Shown: positions 59,801-64,000 of the stretch, one piece after another | Position numbering within the stretch: position 1 is the stretch's first letter | How the letters are laid out: each line of letters begins with the position of its first letter | Source of the DNA: an uncultured Chlorobiaceae bacterium | GTDB taxonomy: Bacteria; Bacteroidota; Chlorobiia; Chlorobiales; Chlorobiaceae | Assembly: GCA_903839405.1 (NCBI GenBank) | Contig: CAIMCD010000027.1 | Coordinates: 60,905-124,904 of the forward strand | Length of the DNA: 64,000 nt | Direction: 5' to 3' | Made by a program: the position numbers and the translations under genes | Notes under the pieces: model-generated | What the model was told of the DNA's origin: nothing | Databases searched by the model: none | What the model saw: only the letters and a program-made list of their open reading frames with translations

Positions 59801-62800
59801 GAAACCGTGAGGCTCAAGGGAATGGTTGAGCCGGTCAGGGTATCGCCATCATTTTCTGTTGTGACCGGCACGCCCTGAAAGTTGATGGTGCCGCTGAAGT
59901 TTTTCGGAACGCTCATGGTTGTGCCGGCAAAATCTCCAGGGGTGAGGAGCCAGCGGCGGGCCGTGCCGGTACCACCCAGAAAAGCAACATTCGGCCCGCT
60001 CAGATCAAATCCATCCGCGAGGCCGGTAAAATAGAAGGAGAGGGTTTCTGAACCGTCATTATCAAAGAGCGTTGCAGAGGTAATAACCTGGTTCATGGTT
60101 ATGGTGTCAACACCGCTGTCGAGACGGCTCTCGGCAAACCCCGGAGTTGCGGTGACAATGGTCACGGGATCGGCAACTCCCTTGACATCAATCGCAATGT
60201 CGAGCGTCTGGCTTACCGGACCCTGGTTGCCATTGAGTGCTTCAACCGTATAGGCGGTTACGTGCAGATTAAAATCAACATTGCTGTTCAGAGGGGGTTG
60301 AATGGTCAGCACTTTTGAAGCATCAAACCCTGGGATGGTCACGGTGCCGCTGAGATCGGTTGTGGCATAGATGGTCGTGCCATTGTATTTCATTTCCGAA
60401 CCAGAAGGGATACCGGTAATGATGACGGTAAAGCTCTCCGATCCATCCGTATCGGGGGTAGTCGGGCGAATCAGGAGAGGCTTCACGTTATCCTCATTGA
60501 CCCCGACGGGAGAGGTTACAGCAAGGGTAGCCTGATTGGCCACCGGAGTGTAGTCAAAGGTCAGCACCACCTCTCCGGTAATTTTTGTATCGGTTATGGA
60601 GCTGTTATCCTGGTCATAATCAATGGTTTTTGCCTGAACAACTACCTTTACTCCCGATGCAGCAAAGTATGGCGGTGGCTGGAAGGTAACGGTTGAGAGA
60701 TATTTCGACTCAATCTCTACCGGAGTTCCCTGGTAGATGATGGTTTTTAGCGTTCCGTCGTTATAGGTAAAGGTTGAACCCAGCAGCGGTTGATTAGCTG
60801 CTGTCATCGGCGTGAGCAGCGCCCAGGTTCTTTCAGAGCCTTGAGGCAATGTTGCCGCATCATCGGCATTAAACCAAGCCGTTTGAAAATCGAAGCTCAA
60901 GGGTGAGCCTGCAACAGGGGTTCCATTCTGATCGACATAGAGGCCAGCTCTACCGTTGAAGGTGATCGCCGTATCTTCATTGACCGCCGCAGAAAAGGTA
61001 AAACTTCCGTTCATCTGCAGATCGGCCGCACTGTTTCCGTCAGAGTCGGGGTAGATTGTTCCATAGGTCGGATGAATCAGCGGCAGCAGATTGTCTGATA
61101 CTCCATTCATGTTGGTGTCGAGGCCGATTACCTCGGCTACCGGTGTAACCGTGACCTTGATGTCGTGTTCCACGGTTTTTGTATCCACAAAGAGAGGAAT
61201 ACCATCAACCGTTGCAGTATCTGTTGTTGTTACCAGAATTTTCACGGTCGTATCAAGGCTGCTCTGCGCCGGAGGCTGCAGGGTATAGTTTTTGTAAGCC
61301 CCGCCCGACACATCGCCTGACGGTACGCTGTAGAGCGTCGTACCGTCACCGGTAAAAACAATTGTGCCAACACTATTTCGAATCACCCATCCGCTGCTTA
61401 AATCAAGAATGGTGATTGCTGTAATAACTTCCACACCGCCGCTTGTAAGGCCGCTATTCAGTGCATCGGTAACCGCCATATTTTCCATAAACTTCACGGC
61501 TGTGTCTTCCGGAGTCGATACGTCAGGGGCCACAATATCGTTTGCTACCGGCGTTACATACAGGGAGAGCGTAACCGTGTCGGTTTTGGTAAGGGTTGTG
61601 ACCGATGAATCGGCATCGGTATCCTTTGCCGAGAGCGTGATGGGGATATTTTCAATATTGCCGCTGAAATCGGCCGGTGGCTTGATTTCAATTCTCGGCA
61701 GATTATTGTAATTCGAGACCAGATCTATGCGGTAGGTGCCGTTCGCTTCCGGGGCTTTGATGACCCCTGCAACCCAGACGGTGGAGCCTGCGGGCAAGAG
61801 TGCCAGAGCGGGGTCGCCGATCACTATCCATCGCTGTTCGCTGCCATCGGCATCGTTGCCGTTCAGGCCACCAAAGTCCGCCGGATCATTGGCATTATAG
61901 CCGAGCAGGGTGTCGAGACGAAAGGTTTCATCCTCACTGATCCATTTGTAGAGCGTTCCGTCCTGCACGGTATCCTTTATCGGGTCCAAGGGATCAGGAG
62001 GCAGCGGATCGAAATGATCGGGGAGTACCGGCACCGTGTTCCATTGCAGATTAACCCGGTCCGTTACGGCGGTAACGCCAACTGTGACCAAAGTTTGAGA
62101 AGTTTTGCCCAGGGTGTCCGGAGCATTGACCGTGGCTCCGGCTGTATCGACCTCATACTCGGTTACCGACATGGTGAGGGTAAAATTGCTTCCGCTGTCC
62201 GGAGTGGGCAGCACTTGCAGGGCATTGTACTCCGCGGAGCTTAGCGCAAGATCGGCACTGGAGCTACTAAGGGTTGAGAGGTGAAAGTCCGCAACATCGG
62301 TAATATAAACCGTTATGGGCGAGCCGGTTGAGGTGATGAGTACTGTGTTGCTACCGTCAAGGAGTTTGGCACCTGCCGGAATTCCGCTCAGTGTAATCAG
62401 CCCAAGTCGTTCCGGCGGATCAAATGAATCGACTGTCGGCAGGGTTTGGTCAGTGTGATCGGTTATAACCGGCAGGGTAAGAGCAAGCGAAACCGGCTGA
62501 TCTTCCGGTGTTGTAATGGCATAGTTCCCTTGCAGGGTCGGAAGGTCGGATATCGGGTTGACGGTAACCGCTACTGTGGTAATTGTATCCGGCCCATTAT
62601 CATTGACGAGCGTATAGGTAAACGCGTCCTGGCCGCTGTAGTTTTGGATTGGGGTATAGGTTATTGTGCCGTCAGTGTTTACGGTGGCTGTGCCATGATG
62701 CGCTGCAACTCCAGTTATGGTTGTATGGCCTGCTGCATCAGCATTGATGGTTATGGTTTTTGATGTATCCTCATCCAGTATCATAAAGGGTGAAGATACC

Positions 62801-64000
62801 GAGCTGTCATCCAGGACAGTCACCGTAAAGTGTTGTGATGCCGTGTCCTTGTCAAAATCAGTAACCTTGTAGTTTATTGGGAGATCAATAAAAGCAGGCC
62901 CCACGTGATCAAGGGGTTTGATCAAGGTAACGGTATAGGTTGCACTTGCGGAAGTGGGGTTATTGATCACAATGGTAAAAACCGGCGCTCCGGCTGCTGT
63001 TGCCGTAAGGGTATGGTCACTGTTGCTTAACGTGTAGATTACATCTGATCCTCCGGATGTTAATCCTGTTGGCGGCAGCGGATTGTCAAAGGTTACGTCA
63101 ATTGCATCTGCATCCTTGATGATCGCGAGGGTTTTTGTTGTTGCAAGCAAGAGGGAATTCGGGTCGCTACCCGTCGGCAGATTTTTTTCATCAACCGTGC
63201 TGTTTAGCGGGCTGCCTATCGCAGGCACGTCGTCCGTTACGTCAACGGCAATAACGCCCTGCGCCTTGTCGCCATCCCTGTCAGTCACTTCGTAGCCGAA
63301 GCTGAGGGCTTTTATGTTGGTGCCACTTCCGTCAGCATGGTCAAGCTGTCCCTGCAGGGTAAAAAGGTATTGCGGGTTATTGGGGTCAACTTCCGTGATG
63401 AGAACAGTAAAGACCTTGTTTGTTGCCGGGTTGCTACCAGTGTAAGCTGTGAGGGTTTTGCCGTCTGCCGAGCGGTTGTAGTTGACCGTGAGGCCGTTTG
63501 AAGTGAGTCCGCTTGGCGTGCCGGATGCGATAGTGAATTTTGTGGTGAGCAAGTTGTCGGCATCAACAATGGAGCCGAGTGCGCCGCCAGCGATCAGTGC
63601 GGGTAAATCCGGGCTGGTGCCGCCCGAGAGATTGGCTTCGTTGACGCCTACTTTAGACGGTGATGAAAGAACTGGCACGTCGTCCGTTACGTCAACGGCA
63701 ATAACGCCCTGCGCCTTGTCGCCATCCCTATCGGTCACTTCATAGCCGAAGCTCAGCGCTTTTATGTTGGTGCTGCTTCCGTCCGCATGATCAAGCGGGC
63801 CGAGCAGGGTAAAGCTGTATAGCGGGTTATTGGGGTCAACTTCAGTAATGATAACGGTAAAGACAATGTTTGCCGTCGGGTCGCTGCCGGTGTAAGCCGT
63901 GAGGGTTTTGCCGTCAAGCGAGCGGTTGTAGTTGACGGTCGTGCCGTTAGAGGTGAGTCCACTTGGGTCACCGGTTGCAAGGGTGAATTTGCTGCTAATG
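56851..64000 (-). CDS. Giant cysteine-free repeat adhesin (VCBS/cadherin-like, T1SS-type), 3' part
   Basis: The frame is open from the right window edge to the stop at 56851, about 2380 residues; the 5' end lies outside. The protein is built of beta-sandwich repeats of the VCBS, cadherin-like and tandem-95 kinds, for example EVTDRDGDKAQGVIAVDVTD, NYSGQDAFTYTLVNDNG and VNEDTPETFTISF, with many Asp-rich turns that suit Ca binding. I find no cysteine. The C-terminus (NIETIDLSVSGNHALLNLTY, then ILGDSGDTLQLDASNGW) resembles the end of type I secreted adhesins. An internal ATG/GTG near 63738 is not the true start. Transporter genes are not in view. Confidence 0.85.
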   Translation of the reverse strand, partial: ISSKFTLATGDPSGLTSNGTTVNYNRSLDGKTLTAYTGSDPTANIVFTVIITEVDPNNPLYSFTLLGPLDHADGSSTNIKALSFGYEVTDRDGDKAQGVIAVDVTDDVPVLSSPSKVGVNEANLSGGTSPDLPALIAGGALGSIVDADNLLTTKFTIASGTPSGLTSNGLTVNYNRSADGKTLTAYTGSNPATNKVFTVLITEVDPNNPQYLFTLQGQLDHADGSGTNIKALSFGYEVTDRDGDKAQGVIAVDVTDDVPAIGSPLNSTVDEKNLPTGSDPNSLLLATTKTLAIIKDADAIDVTFDNPLPPTGLTSGGSDVIYTLSNSDHTLTATAAGAPVFTIVINNPTSASATYTVTLIKPLDHVGPAFIDLPINYKVTDFDKDTASQHFTVTVLDDSSVSSPFMILDEDTSKTITINADAAGHTTITGVAAHHGTATVNTDGTITYTPIQNYSGQDAFTYTLVNDNGPDTITTVAVTVNPISDLPTLQGNYAITTPEDQPVSLALTLPVITDHTDQTLPTVDSFDPPERLGLITLSGIPAGAKLLDGSNTVLITSTGSPITVYITDVADFHLSTLSSSSADLALSSAEYNALQVLPTPDSGSNFTLTMSVTEYEVDTAGATVNAPDTLGKTSQTLVTVGVTAVTDRVNLQWNTVPVLPDHFDPLPPDPLDPIKDTVQDGTLYKWISEDETFRLDTLLGYNANDPADFGGLNGNDADGSEQRWIVIGDPALALLPAGSTVWVAGVIKAPEANGTYRIDLVSNYNNLPRIEIKPPADFSGNIENIPITLSAKDTDADSSVTTLTKTDTVTLSLYVTPVANDIVAPDVSTPEDTAVKFMENMAVTDALNSGLTSGGVEVITAITILDLSSGWVIRNSVGTIVFTGDGTTLYSVPSGDVSGGAYKNYTLQPPAQSSLDTTVKILVTTTDTATVDGIPLFVDTKTVEHDIKVTVTPVAEVIGLDTNMNGVSDNLLPLIHPTYGTIYPDSDGNSAADLQMNGSFTFSAAVNEDTAITFNGRAGLYVDQNGTPVAGSPLSFDFQTAWFNADDAATLPQGSERTWALLTPMTAANQPLLGSTFTYNDGTLKTIIYQGTPVEIESKYLSTVTFQPPPYFAASGVKVVVQAKTIDYDQDNSSITDTKITGEVVLTFDYTPVANQATLAVTSPVGVNEDNVKPLLIRPTTPDTDGSESFTVIITGIPSGSEMKYNGTTIYATTDLSGTVTIPGFDASKVLTIQPPLNSNVDFNLHVTAYTVEALNGNQGPVSQTLDIAIDVKGVADPVTIVTATPGFAESRLDSGVDTITMNQVITSATLFDNDGSETLSFYFTGLADGFDLSGPNVAFLGGTGTARRWLLTPGDFAGTTMSVPKNFSGTINFQGVPVTTENDGDTLTGSTIPLSLTVSPSPEATIVTSTTLNEDQLARVNFDLQLQNGDSNETLQSVWIKAADVDGKDFTLYYDSDDIGGSAPLTFAAAGFVADAGYYKLTATQSQHIYAQNRPDMAGTYTFEVQYEITDPTSDTTSVPLIDAAGTPTGGSANFFTLQTTQPYTLQVNAVTDPVSSSIGVITALDRTGATATGISGNQITIHGSTTLTIPVRVTQVDDPTEIPGGQDTDGSELLKRFMLDGVPDGITVVGGTYIGDSITTPNTGRWLFDVPDTPFTTSDAGSLTENITLNIDGTSAQLAALGSLPITITAETEDTGSLLVRSTSVPVILTFDPAFNESGAQLGIPAHITAWAFNPLFTAQEDHASTLAAMTTATLSGSSSAFSITLKNIPVGSTVTGMERTILPGGEVLYTASGNGNDAALQSLLSAITVQPPANWNENNHNNQFAFDLTLTTYASGGQQEALSFAAQPEVLPVTDPTLITITAPSVNEDTPETFTISFSNPADGSFANLVDGTLYLKMNESSMLPPSGGSLSYNGLPIVPTSVAGVPGVPDGSYYLVTGLDTSSALTFLYTPQSHASGSVGVTAYIRNHETSANTSDILASSGSGTFTINPLIDGYQVTSITAIGAEDTRIPLLLSGAGLIDSDGSESVKSVLLENVHNDYLVYAGANAGSAVLALNAGRDILTGHNTWSLGSTVPAYIAILPPKNVSATITDIALTVFTAENGQSALRQDSFFFDLVVTPVADGITISPTHAFGTEGQKVPINLNASMADFDGSETATLTLQGVGQYASFYGASGTLLPAVSYNSGSDTYTLSGLTVDDTNALSVIQSGRTIPTVTVTAYTLDSGSPTPSATVSGSFSLSMAPLIPTTGNDTLLYDREADMAGSRSYNALAGEDTLLLRQGESIDFATDRLNQSITNIETIDLSVSGNHALLNLTYQDVLAMTDSRHELHILGDSGDTLQLDASNGWNAPVVSGSYNLYTNTLNPSVALYVDPTIAQS
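63226..64000 (-). repeat. 450-bp adhesin repeat units
   Basis: The segment starting CACGTCGTCCGTTACGTC at 63226 recurs at 63676, exactly 450 bases (150 codons) apart, with high identity through the unit. The pattern runs on past the window edge. It encodes a VCBS-like domain ending in DDVP. Confidence 0.85.

Noticed and set aside
63738..63738. A start codon for the adhesin at 63738
   Set aside because: The frame stays open upstream to the window edge and the repeat unit continues through it, so the true start is outside.

Overview
The window is chromosomal DNA from a green sulfur bacterium (Chlorobiaceae, Chlorobium/Pelodictyon type). Three things suggest this: two adjacent [2Fe-2S] proteins of the chlorosome-envelope CsmI/CsmJ/CsmX type, a CrtH-type carotenoid isomerase, and a pyruvoyl-dependent arginine decarboxylase beside housekeeping genes of Chlorobi flavour. 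No rRNA or tRNA gene was recognised.

Layout. 1-7.8 kb is a minus-strand block: mreC-mreD-mrdA (rod shape and wall elongation), an FAD oxidase, smpB, tyrS, pdaD and the 5' end of nadB. 8.0-12.8 kb is on the plus strand: a GroES-family protein, nadA, a secreted zinc phospholipase/nuclease-like protein, a pentapeptide-repeat membrane protein and a FabH-like synthase. 12.8-15.2 kb is an accessory patch with two AT-rich lipoproteins and two decayed toxin-antitoxin loci. 15.4-23.5 kb holds a CheB-CheR-PAS fusion, a DUF1566 protein, a Gln/Arg-rich tandem-repeat exported protein, palindromic intergenic repeats, a PepD-type peptidase, and an Hcp plus mini tail-collar pair closed by a strong terminator. 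23.6-27.5 kb is a cobalamin riboswitch followed by the adenosylcobalamin-dependent ribonucleotide reductase nrdJ.

27.6-32.3 kb is a second accessory patch: a 1241-residue SIR2-domain protein (Dsr1-like), a convergent HTH gene and a radical SAM gene. 32.4-43.7 kb returns to core genes: ftsE-like, pdxA, DUF4293, dnaK, hsp20, an arsR pseudogene, an ECF sigma/anti-sigma pair, crtH, alanine dehydrogenase and the two Csm-type proteins. 44.1-47.4 kb is a GC-rich SIR2-STAND-TPR gene, a bacterial NLR-like architecture. 47.9-55.5 kb holds a CAP-domain secreted protein, mfd, an oligopeptide ABC ATPase and a PhoB/PhoR-type two-component pair. 55.5-56.9 kb is AT-rich and largely non-coding. 56.9-64.0 kb is the 3' part of a giant cysteine-free, Ca-binding-type repeat adhesin that runs off the window.

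The most notable points are two unrelated large SIR2 proteins (probable anti-phage NADases) within 20 kb of each other; a B12 riboswitch placed upstream of a B12-dependent enzyme; an Hcp/collar pair with no secretion system beside it; and a toxin gene whose internal deletion has created a misleading in-frame toxin-antitoxin open reading frame.
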